A stretch of 27,718 nt of DNA, from contig BFEA01000486.1 in assembly GCA_003427395.1 (NCBI GenBank), forward strand, positions 157,966 through 185,683, written 5' to 3'. A model generated the notes under the pieces. The model saw nothing but the letters and a program-made list of their open reading frames with translations. It was not told where the DNA came from and did not search any database. This document shows positions 20,181 through 27,718 of the stretch, in pieces. Made by a program: the position numbers and the translations under genes. This DNA comes from Chara braunii. Taxonomy: Eukaryota; Streptophyta; Charophyceae; Charales; Characeae. How positions within the stretch are numbered: the first letter of the stretch is position 1; the number at the start of each line of letters is the position of its first letter.

Positions 20181-20276
20181 CCCATATATCTCATCCTCTC
20201 GGTAGTCTATGTATAGTAAGGGGGAACACCCATCTATCTCATTCTCTCGTTAGTCTATGTATAGTAAAGGGGAACA
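20181..20276. repeat. 48-bp tandem dimer
   Basis: Copies 20181-20228 and 20229-20276 differ at four positions. Shared core: TAGTCTATGTATAGTAA followed by GGGGAACA. A plus-strand frame (20075-20290) passes through and repeats the same peptide, but the upstream part is a hydrophobic AT-driven translation without other support. Confidence 0.9.
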
Positions 20277-20931
20277 CCAGCCAGACATGAAACTCTCATC
20301 AGCCCTCGAGATAGGTTTACACCATAGCAACGGCGCAAGAGCAAGGCTTGTATCAGCCCCTCATCATGATGATGCGGGGTGATAAAATTTTATTGATGGA
20401 GGAAACTGGTGATGCTACAACTCTTTTGGTGGTATCCGGATTCGACTGTCCGTCTGTTTCTCAACAACTCTTGGACACCTTTTGGTGTGCCATTGGTTTT
20501 ACAGTTCCTGGCGGAGGGACTAGGTCCCATGTCTGGACGTTTTGTACGCAGTCAGGAGGCTGCACTTCACTCCAGAAACTTTTGTCGTGCAGTGGAACTT
20601 TCGTTCTTAGTTGTGTTGTGCGGGCGAATTTGGGGTTGAAGCGAGGTTTATAAGGGGAGGAGCCGGAGGAAATGGGGTTGAAGGTGTACGGTCGATAGTC
20701 ATGCAAGGTGTTCGGTGGGAGACCGACAACGGTTCGTGCATGTTAGACCGCGTCCGGGCACCTTTCAAGAAAATATTTTTTTGTTGTTGCCCTCATACAC
20801 AGTTTCATTGATGGAAGCAGATGTGTTTCTGTCGAACGTGGCGTTTCCAGAACACCATTTAAAATTTTATTTCTGGTACTGCTTAAGAAGGACTGAAAAA
20901 AAACACGATTTGATAGAAAATAGAAAACATC
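20277..20931. other. No gene seen; unsupported 101-codon frame at 20348-20653
   Basis: A plus-strand frame of 101 codons starting at an ATG near the TCATCATGATGATG palindrome gives a non-repetitive, Cys/Ser/Thr-rich product that I do not recognise. An overlapping plus-strand frame and a minus-strand frame are similarly open, so coding is not established. Confidence 0.3.
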
Positions 20932-21000
20932 CCTAAAACGAATCCACGACCTCATGAATTTCACTTATTCTCTCAAGCAACTGAGTTAGCCCGCTCCCCC
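20932..21000 (-). mobile_element. tRNA-derived SINE head (tRNA-Phe-like)
   Basis: On the minus strand, GGGCTAACTCAGTTGCTTGA (A-box, about 20970-20992) is followed by GTGAAATTCATGAGGTCG and TGGATTCG (B-box region, 20939-20953). Spacing and the TGAA anticodon-loop-like word resemble tRNA-Phe. The acceptor and T stems do not close, so a retroposed SINE head or tRNA pseudogene fits better than a gene. No A-tail or target duplication was identified. Confidence 0.55.
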
Positions 21001-21328
21001 GCGGCCAGCCACGCGAACCGCTTCCGGCCCACCTGCAGAGATTAATCGCTTAGGCCTCCTGGCTAGTTATAGAAGCAACATGTGCGCTTTCCAGCTTGTG
21101 ATAGGTTTTAGAGAGTCAGGGTACTGCTCCCCGCATAGAGTAGAGTTGAACCCATAGTTGCCTCTGGAACCGAAAGTAGACTTAGACAATAGGATAGGTA
21201 GTGTAAGGCACATTAGTGAAGAATATAGCTTTGTCAACTAAAAGGTTAAACCACCACTACCCCGATCCTATTTTTGTCGAGCCTCATTTTCACTGCGCAA
21301 CGAGTTTTCTGTCCAAGAAGCAACAAGG
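21001..21328. other. No gene seen
   Basis: About 330 bases without recognisable features, between the tRNA-like SINE head and the first of three poly-A tracts. Confidence 0.4.
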
Positions 21329-21597
21329 AAAAAAAAAAAAAAAAAAAACTTCGACGCCAGAATAACCACTAGATACATTCTTCGAGGTGCTCGTGTGACT
21401 GTGCCCTCAGGAAGGGCATGTAGCAGACAAACAACAGAAAAAAAAAAAAAAAAAAGCAAAACTCTCTAATAATGTGATTGAGGGAGGATATAGGATGCTA
21501 CAACACTCAGAAGTTACATGTGCCCCGTGAAATACGCCATGTCTGGCTGGCAGGACACTACAACAGCATGAAAAAAAAAAAAAAAAAAAAAAAAAAA
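21329..21597. repeat. Three poly-A tracts within 270 bp (20, 18 and 27 A)
   Basis: A runs at 21329-21348, 21438-21455 and 21571-21597, each preceded by a CAA/ACA-rich word. No element body repeats between them by eye. They may be separate retroposon tails or replication-expanded homopolymers. An 11-C run lies further on at 21831-21841. Confidence 0.85.
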
Positions 21598-22213
21598 CAA
21601 GCAATAATCCCAAATAGTGAACATATACATTCCTCAAAACAACGGTGTTACCTTCCACCTTCGTGAGGGTGTTCCCTGACATCTGTTGATTCAAAACACT
21701 ACGTTTTTTTGTTTTTGTTTTTTTTGCATTTTGATTTCGTCGTCCTCCAACCCTGCCCCGAGCCTCGTGTTTTAAGGAGTAGGCTCTTAGATGGACTTTG
21801 CGTTTGTCTGTGAAAGAGGGTGGTGGTTTACCCCCCCCCCCAAAAAAAAGCATCCCTAAAGTCGTGATAACTGTCACATACATTTTATGGTCAGGACATT
21901 ACATCTTTGCTCGACTGTTTCGTCGAACTTTCGTCGACTTATGAGAAAGGGTTGGATTGACTAATGTTTTGAAGAGAGCGCTTATGTACAATGGAACAAA
22001 GAATTGCGAAAAGAGAGATGTTCAACAACAATCTGCAAGATTGTCAATCGACAACACATTAGTGTAGTATCTATCGATACGATTATTGATGTTCTACATA
22101 TTTTCCCTTTCTTCAAAAAACCTCGTTCGGGAACATAAAAATTTGTTATTCAAAAGGAAGAACAATTTTATATCAACAAATATGTGTTTTGATTTTTTTT
22201 TTTCATAAATAGA
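21598..22213. other. No gene seen
   Basis: AT-rich DNA with short TCGTCGAAC/TTTCGTCGACTT repeats near 21910-21940. No frame supported. Confidence 0.4.
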
Positions 22214-22310
22214 TGCACACCCAGGGTTGCCGGCGTTCGGTACGGGCCGAACGTCCGAACGTACGGGACTCTTTTGGAAGGTGTTCAGCCGTTCGGGCCG
22301 AACGCGGACC

Positions 22311-22342
<32 letters not shown>

Positions 22343-22987
22343 TCCAAACATTCCCCAAAACACATATCTTATGGAGAAAAATAAACTAAACAATATTTGC
22401 CAGGGCGCTACATCCAAATTCGTTACCAAAGTTGAATTAAAAATCAAATACAAAAAATAAACACTATGATAAAAATAAAAAAAAATAAAAAGAGAATTAA
22501 AATGAGTGAGTGTGCCAGCACCTTTTCGACACCGCCATCTTTGCCGATTTTTAATTATTTTTTGGCATTGACAAATGCCCTGAAAACTTACAGATATGTA
22601 GTTTACATAATCAACAACTCATTAAAAAAATTTCAAAAAATAATAAAAGTTTTTAGGCCCCGAAATAAATTGAAAACAAAAAGTTAAAAGTGAAAAAAAA
22701 ACAAAATAGTGAGTGGGCGAGCACGTTTTGACACCCCCATCTTTGACGATTTTTAATGTTTTTTTGGCTTAGCAGAATGGCTTCAAAATTTATAAGTGTG
22801 TAGATTACATCATAGAGAACTCACAAAAAACAATTCAGAAAACAAAATGTAATTTGAGGCCTCAAAAATGGTTTTGGCGGGGACCCAACCTTGATGTGTT
22901 CGGCCCCCGAACGGGTACGAATGCCCGAACGTTCGGGGGCCAGCCCGGGGGGCCCTGAACGTTCAGTCAGGTAACCCTGTGCGCACC
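22214..22987. mobile_element. hAT-like non-autonomous element, family B copy 1 (758 bp) with 8-bp duplications
   Basis: The body is 22222-22979, starting CAGGGTTGCC and ending as the inverse of CAGGGTTACC. Flanks TGCACACC (22214-22221) and TGCGCACC (22980-22987) match at 7 of 8. Layout: a terminal CGTTCGG-/CCGAACG hairpin zone, GCGGACC, a 28-A run (22311-22338), an AT-rich core with an internal direct duplication of about 208 bp (ACACC-CCATCTTTG-CGATTT at about 22530 and 22733), then a right-end hairpin (22925-22941/22951-22966). CAGGG ends plus 8-bp duplications indicate hAT. The 73-codon internal frame is shared with copy 2 but is broken in copy 3, so it is probably not coding. Confidence 0.85.
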
Positions 22988-23012
22988 TCTATTTTATTTT
23001 TTTTCAACCTCG

Positions 23013-23032
23013 TTTTTTTTTTTTTTTTTTTT
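23013..23032. repeat. Poly-T tract, 20 T
   Basis: Homopolymer just outside copy 1 of the hAT-like family, preceded by a T-rich stretch. Confidence 0.9.
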
Positions 23033-23780
23033 ACTAAGAAAGTTTAACAATATATTTTTATTAAATGATTTTTACTTAAATTGTTACCATTCAAGTTCTT
23101 ATATTACCTTAAAAGACGATGATTAGACACATATACAAAAAATATATATATAATTTGTATTACAACAAATTTATCATTTGTTAATCAACACGATGAATGC
23201 ACGAATTGGTGCGCATTGGTGCAGAAATGATTACGTTCATTCGATGAATTTTTTTTTCTTTCCTTTCATTTCTCTTTTTCTTGTGCTAAAATCTTGCGTC
23301 AGATATTCTTGTCTGTTTTGCATTTATTTACGTTTGGTTATAAAACAAAGGGATATAAAAAAACTTGCCTGCAATGTGCATTATGTTAGGCGTTCGTATA
23401 AAGTGCGGTATTGTGGATAGATAGATTTCTAAGTAAAACATTTGTGATGCTTTATTTCATTTTTTATATAAGTTTTTACTTCTCATTGTGATCGTCATAT
23501 ATAGTGTGTTGTCCCTTGTACATGAGAGTGAAAATAACCATCCTCGACTATCAAGCGAAAATGCGAACGTCCGAACGTTTGCACCCCCGAGCATTGTAGA
23601 GGCGTTCCGTTGTAGCCCATCTTTGATTTTTTTTTATTTTTTTTTTTTCCATTTGTTTCGGAAGACGGATTGTGGAGGAAGGGGTGTTTTATGTATATTC
23701 ATAAACAAAATAATAGTATGAGCGTGGGGGCAAGAAGTTGCCCACCAAATTGCAGGGCACCGCCCCTGACGATGAGTATG
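23033..23780. other. No gene seen; AT-rich
   Basis: About 750 bases of AT-rich DNA. A short GCGAACGTCCGAACGTTTGC stretch at 23562-23581 resembles the CG-rich ends of the neighbouring hAT-like family but has no partner end. Confidence 0.4.
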
Positions 23781-23872
23781 AGTGAGTGTGTGTGTGTGTA
23801 TGTGCGTGTGTGTGTGTGTGTGTGTGTTTGTGTTTGTGTTTGTGTGTGTGTGTGTGTGTGTGTATGTGTGTG
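23781..23872. repeat. (TG)n microsatellite with TTTG interruptions
   Basis: GTGTGT tracts broken by TATG, CGTG and TTTG words. It forms the left edge of the composite TG-rich repeat region. Confidence 0.9.
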
Positions 23873-25430
23873 AGCTGGGGAGGTGGGGATGGGATGGAGG
23901 GGGGCAGTGGGGTGATGACCCTCCCACACTCAATCAATTAATAATTCAAAAAAAAAAAAAATTGAACGGGTGTAGGCTTTGTGTGTGTATGTGTGTGCGC
24001 ACGATTGGCGAGGGGCGACTTACCCGCATTTCAATCAACAAAAAATGTAAATATGAAGATGATACTAAGGAAATAAGAAGTGTGTGCGCAATTTCGTTTT
24101 CTATTAATCGATAGGTGCGTATTAATTTTCGCACAATCTATGTGCTTAGCATCAAAGTAGTATCCACCTACTGGCGTTCTCTACTTTTCAACCTGATTGG
24201 AAGTGCTGACCTATTTTTGAAAAGTTTCGCACGTTTCTCTTAATTAATATCGTTGTCACAAATACGTACTCAAGGACAACAATTTGAGAAAAAGAAATTT
24301 GGTCAACGTTCACGGGCTATATGTATGTGTATGTGTGTGTGGGAAGGGGAGGAGGGTCACGCCCCTACAGTCAATCAATCAATCAATAAAAAAACAAAGT
24401 GTGATAAACGCGTGCGACTGAGTGTGAGTCTGTGTGTGTGCACGTGTAGAGACGTCGGGGTGGGAGAGTTGACTTACCTAAAGTCAATCAAAAAATATAT
24501 GTGAGCATGTGCATAATATTCTCCAAATACTAATATGTCCAACACGTGTTTCGAACAAGTGTTTGATGTGGGTGTTTGTGTGTGTATGCGAGCGCGCGCG
24601 TGTGTAAGTGTGTGTGCGCGTAGGGGTGGGGAGCAAGGGAATTACCCACCATCAATCAACAAAAATGTGTGAGTACGAAGGTGATACTAAGGAAATAGTC
24701 ATCTGGTACAGTTCCTCTTTCCAATGGTCGATATGTGCGCATTAATTTTCTTACAATCTATGTGCTTAGAGCTAAAGTAGTATGCACCTACTGACCTTCT
24801 CTACTTTTTAACTTGTTTCAAAGCGCTGACCTCATTTTCAAAGGTTTTCATATCTACATGTTTGAGGAAATTTATATCATTATCACAAATATATACTCAT
24901 AGACTCAAAGATTTTTCTATCTACATATTTCAAGAAATTTATATCATTATCACAACTATAACTCACAAACTACAAGTTGAAAAAAAAAAAAAAAAGTGTG
25001 ATATACGTGCACGGACTTTGTGTGTGTATGTGTGTGTGTGTTGGGGGGAGGGGGGGGGTGCACTCCAACAATCAATCAATCAATCAACAAAAAAGTCTGA
25101 TGTGTGCGCGATCGGAGGCATCGGAGGCCGGAGGGCGACTTAACTAAAATAAAGGAAGTGAAATATATGTGAACATAGACATTATACTGTCCAAATAGTA
25201 ATCTGGTATAGTTTCATTTTCTATTGGTCGATAGGTGAACATTAATTTTTGCTCAATCGATGCGTTTAGCATCAAAGTAGTACGCACCTACCGACTTTTC
25301 CTACTTCACCCCTATTTTGGAAATGTTGACCTTAGTCCGAACTCCACTTATGTGCGTGTGTGTGTGTCTCACTTAAATTGTATCATTGTTTTATGTTATT
25401 GTCCCATAAACATATACACACACAAAACAT
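23873..25430. repeat. Composite tandem repeat with TG tracts, TCAATCAA runs and a 210-bp AT-rich module
   Basis: A recurring order is seen: TG-rich tract, G-rich run, TTACC or GCACYCC, TCAATCAA runs (near 23932, 24030, 24371, 24484, 24652, 25070), then GATACTAAGGAAATA-like and TCGATAGGTG-type DNA. The best-conserved module (TTAATTTT, CAATCTATGTGCTTAG, AAAGTAGTA-GCACCTAC, CTACTTT, GCTGACCT) occurs at about 24090-24215, 24712-24835 and 25215-25335, spaced about 620 and 500 bases. A fourth, partial unit lies near 24490-24540. No frame persists across copies, so this is satellite-like, not a gene family. Confidence 0.75.
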
Positions 25431-25497
25431 GAAAAACAAAAAGTGTGGCTAACGTGCGTAGTGGGTGTGTGAGTGGCTTGGGTCCACTTGCCAGGCC

Positions 25498-25752
25498 GGG
25501 AAAAAAAAAAATAAAAAAATAAAAAATATATATTTTTTAATTTAAATTTTTATTTTAAATTTGGTAAAGAATTTCGATGTAACCTTGAAGCAAAAGTTGT
25601 TCAGTTTATTTTTCTGCACAACATAGGTTTGTTTAGATTTTTTGGATTTTTTTTTTCTTTCTTTCTTTTTGGTTGGGACCTTCTTTGGTCCTTGCACGGC
25701 CGGGCCGCCCGGGAAAATAGGGGGACCCGGACGGCCCGACTGGTAACCTAGA
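25498..25752 (-). mobile_element. Diverged, probably truncated relative of hAT-like family B
   Basis: In inverted orientation, 25545-25645 resembles the family B core (shared words ATTTGGTAA, GAATT, CAGTTTATTTTTCT/AATTTATTTTTCT, TTTGTTTAGATTT) and is followed by the same T-rich tract and GGTTGGGACC. A 13-bp hairpin, CGGGCCGCCCGGG/CCCGGACGGCCCG (25701-25713/25726-25738, one mismatch), precedes GACTGGTAACCT, similar to the family's GCCGGTTACCCTG end. The other terminus is not recognisable. Confidence 0.55.
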
Positions 25753-26001
25753 ATATGAGCCTATTTTTTTGAAACAACATGAAGTGTATATGAAGATTCT
25801 TACATCATTTCTCTGCGCGCTCGATTTGTAGGGAAGACTGATAGATGTGATGCATGCAACAAGGGTATGGTTCGATCTCACGAGTGATTGCAATCCGAAA
25901 CAGATGGCTGCAAGAGAAAAATAAGAGAGAGAGAGAAAAAGGGAGAAAAAAAAAAGTATGGTATAAATTCAATGTTATTTTCCTAGGACCGCAAAATAAA
26001 C
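25753..26001. other. No gene seen
   Basis: Short AT-rich interval with a GAGA-rich purine stretch (25911-25957). No supported frame. Confidence 0.4.
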
Positions 26002-26083
26002 AAGTGGTGGTCGGTAGGTGCAAACGAATTTGCCTTTGCAGATATTGATTGTGTTTGTTTTACTATGCATCTACCGACCACTT
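26002..26083. repeat. Short inverted repeat, GTGGTCGGTAGGTGCA-type arms
   Basis: Arms 26002-26022 and 26066-26083 pair over about 17 bases (GTGGTCGGTAGRTGCA) with a loop of about 43 bases containing TTTGCCTTTGCAGATATTG. It may be a small MITE or a structured element; no target duplication was identified. Confidence 0.55.
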
Positions 26084-26245
26084 CTCATTCGTTTGTTCGA
26101 AGACATTTCAGGGTTTTTCTTGTAAGATATACAAGCCTCCTGATGAGATGAAACTCCGACGAAATAGTTTGTCACAACCCCTCCTTTGTTATCCTTTTCT
26201 CCCTATATGCTTACGGTTTGTCGAACAACTCTATTTGACTATATA

Positions 26246-27030
26246 CATATATACAGGGTAACCGGCGTTCGGGAAGGGCCGAACATCCAAACCCGAACGC
26301 CCGAACGTATGAGACCCCTTGGGGATGCGTTCGCCCATTCGAGTCGAACGCGGACCCAAAAAAAAAAAAAAAAAAAAAAAAAACAAAAGTCATCAAACAA
26401 ATCTGAAAAACAAATATCTTATGGAGAAAAATAAATTAAACAAGATTTGCCCGAGCATCCCAACCGAATTCCTTACCAAATGTGAAATAAAAATAAAATA
26501 CGAAAAATAAATACTAATGATAAAAATAAATAAAAATAAAAAGATAATTAAATTTAGTGAGTGTGCGAGCATGTTTTCGACACCTCCATCTTTAGCAATT
26601 TTTCATTGTTTTTTGGCATCGTTAAATGCCTTGAAAATTTACACATGTGTACTTCACATAATACAAAACCCACTAAAAACTTTTCAAAAAATAATAAAAT
26701 TGTTTAGACCCCGAACTAAAGTGAAAATAAAAAGTAAAAAGTGAAAAAAGATGTGGGCGAGCACATTTTGACACCGCCATCTTTGGCGATTTTTAATTAT
26801 TATTTGGTTTAGCTGAATGACTTGAAAATTTACAAGAATGTACCTCACGTCATATTGAACTTACAAAAAAAAAATCCAGAAAACAATAATTAGTTTTAGG
26901 CCCCGAAATAATTTTTGGCGGGGGCTGAATGCCGTCGGTTTCGGATCCCGTACAGGATCCCGAACGCCCGTACGTACGGAGGTCTGCTTGGGGACCTCCG
27001 TACGTACGGGCTGGTGACCCTGCATATATA
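26246..27030. mobile_element. hAT-like non-autonomous element, family B copy 2 (769 bp) with perfect 8-bp duplications
   Basis: The body is 26254-27022, from CAGGGTAACCGGCGTTCGG to the inverse of CAGGGTCACCAGCC. Flanks CATATATA (26246-26253 and 27023-27030) are identical, although they lie in AT-repeat DNA. It has the same layout as copy 1: CG-rich left end, GCGGACCC, a 26-A run (26358-26383), an AT-rich core with the ACACC-CCATCTTT-GC-ATTTTT duplication (about 26580 and 26772) and a perfect right-end hairpin CCCGTACGTACGGAGGTC (26967-26984) / GACCTCCGTACGTACGGG (26993-27010) with an 8-base loop. No transposase is present. Confidence 0.9.
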
Positions 27031-27052
27031 TATACATATATATACATATGTA
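27031..27052. repeat. AT-rich spacer between two inverted hAT-like copies
   Basis: With the right target duplication this is only 30 bases of CATATA-type repeat, separating the right ends of copies 2 and 3. Confidence 0.8.
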
Positions 27053-27680
27053 CAGGGTCACTATCCCATACGTACGGAGGTCCCCGGGCAGACCTCCGTA
27101 CGTACGGACGTTCGTGGTCCCGTACGGGGTCCGAACCCGACGGCGTTCGGACCCCGCCAAAGATTATTTCGGTGCCTAAAAATAATTATTTTTTTCTGAA
27201 TTGTTTTTTCTGAGTTCTCTATGATATGATGTACATGCCTGTAAATTTTCAAGTCATTTGGCTAAGCCAAATAAGAATTAAAAATCGCCAAAGATGGCGG
27301 TGTCAAAACGTGCTCGCCCATATATTTTTTCACTTTTTACTTTTTGTTTTCACTTTAGTTCGGGGTCTAAACAATTTTATTATTTTTTGAAACTTTTTAC
27401 GTGGGTTTTGTATTATGTGAAGTACACATCTGTAAATTTTCAAGGCATTTAACTATGCCAAAAAACAATGAAAAATCGCTAAAAATGGAGGTGTCGAAAA
27501 CATGCTCGCACACTCACTAAATTTAATTCTCTTTTAACTTTTATTTACTTTTACTATTAGTATTTATTTTCCATATTTTATTGTTATTTCAAATTTGGTA
27601 ATGAATTCGGATGTGATGCTCAGGCGAATTTTGTTAAATTTATTTTTTCCCATAATATATCCTTTTCAGATTTGTTTGAT

Positions 27681-27711
<31 letters not shown>

Positions 27712-27718
27712 GGTTCCT
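27053..27718 (-). mobile_element. hAT-like family B copy 3, inverted, cut by the window edge
   Basis: Begins CAGGGTCACTATCCCATACG, the same right end as copy 2 but in opposite orientation, with the terminal hairpin at 27066-27082/27091-27107. It continues through the inverse of the AT-rich core and reaches the family's homopolymer as a 28-T run (27684-27711), then GGTTCCT, so about 85 bases of its left end lie outside. The small frame shared by copies 1 and 2 has lost its ATG and gained stops here. Copies 2 and 3 together make a palindrome of about 1.5 kb. Confidence 0.88.

Noticed and set aside
22466-22687. 73-codon frame shared with a 75-codon frame at 26517-26744
   Set aside because: They are alignable because both lie in copies of one transposon. 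The third copy has lost the ATG and has in-frame stops, and the frame has no recognisable domain.
23562-23600. Another end of the hAT-like family
   Set aside because: Only GAACGTCCGAACGT is shared; there is no CAGGG terminus, hairpin or target duplication.
26850-27252. Symmetrical Arg/Thr/Tyr-Gly-rich frames on both strands across the palindrome
   Set aside because: They read through inverted terminal hairpins and are mirror images of each other, so they are by-products of the inverted repeat.

Overview
The window looks like non-coding, repeat-dense nuclear DNA from a eukaryote. I found no protein-coding gene I can support: all open frames are short (longest about 200 codons) and the longest sit in simple-sequence arrays, transposon ends or tandem repeats. 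The best clue to the organism is a U6 snRNA-like sequence (9737-9833, minus strand). Its 5' hairpin (GTCC-TTCG-GGAC) and following ACATCC are closer to the plant/algal/protist form of U6 than to the animal form, so I favour an alga, plant or other non-metazoan eukaryote; this is weakly held. tRNA-derived SINE-like pieces and several families of non-autonomous DNA transposons fit that picture.

Layout. 1-2045: degenerate micro- and minisatellites (CTGY tetramers, GGTTGGGT-type repeats, a hexameric CCTGCA/CCTGGG array with one N at 1790). 2096-2518: a 168-bp PIF/Harbinger-like MITE with TAA target duplications, then a fold-back inverted repeat. 2702-2739: a perfect Nextera/Tn5 mosaic-end junction, which is synthetic and makes the join of its two sides suspect. 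4103-6200: an array of about 14 hairpin units built on CCCT-AACTTA-AGGG, interrupted by a 966-bp hAT element (5118-6083) with perfect 8-bp target duplications. 6207-9700: unique-looking sequence with no recognised gene. 9737-9976: the U6-like sequence head-to-head with a tRNA-SINE-like sequence. 11500-12330: a second, unrelated hairpin array with a period of about 60-67 bp. 12331-18950: mostly featureless, with a 216-bp tandem duplication near 13.8-14.2 kb. 18957-20276: a direct/inverted repeat cluster and small tandem repeats. 20932-21000: a tRNA-like SINE head. 21300-27718: A/T-rich DNA with long poly-A/T tracts, two complete and one edge-truncated copy of a second hAT-like family (about 760 bp, 8-bp target duplications), a diverged relative, and a composite TG-rich tandem repeat.

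The most notable pattern is structural. In both hairpin arrays, and at the ends of the second hAT family, primary sequence changes between copies but the two arms stay complementary, with paired substitutions and G-T intermediates. Either selection for a folded nucleic acid or arm-to-arm templated repair could explain it; the sequence alone does not decide.
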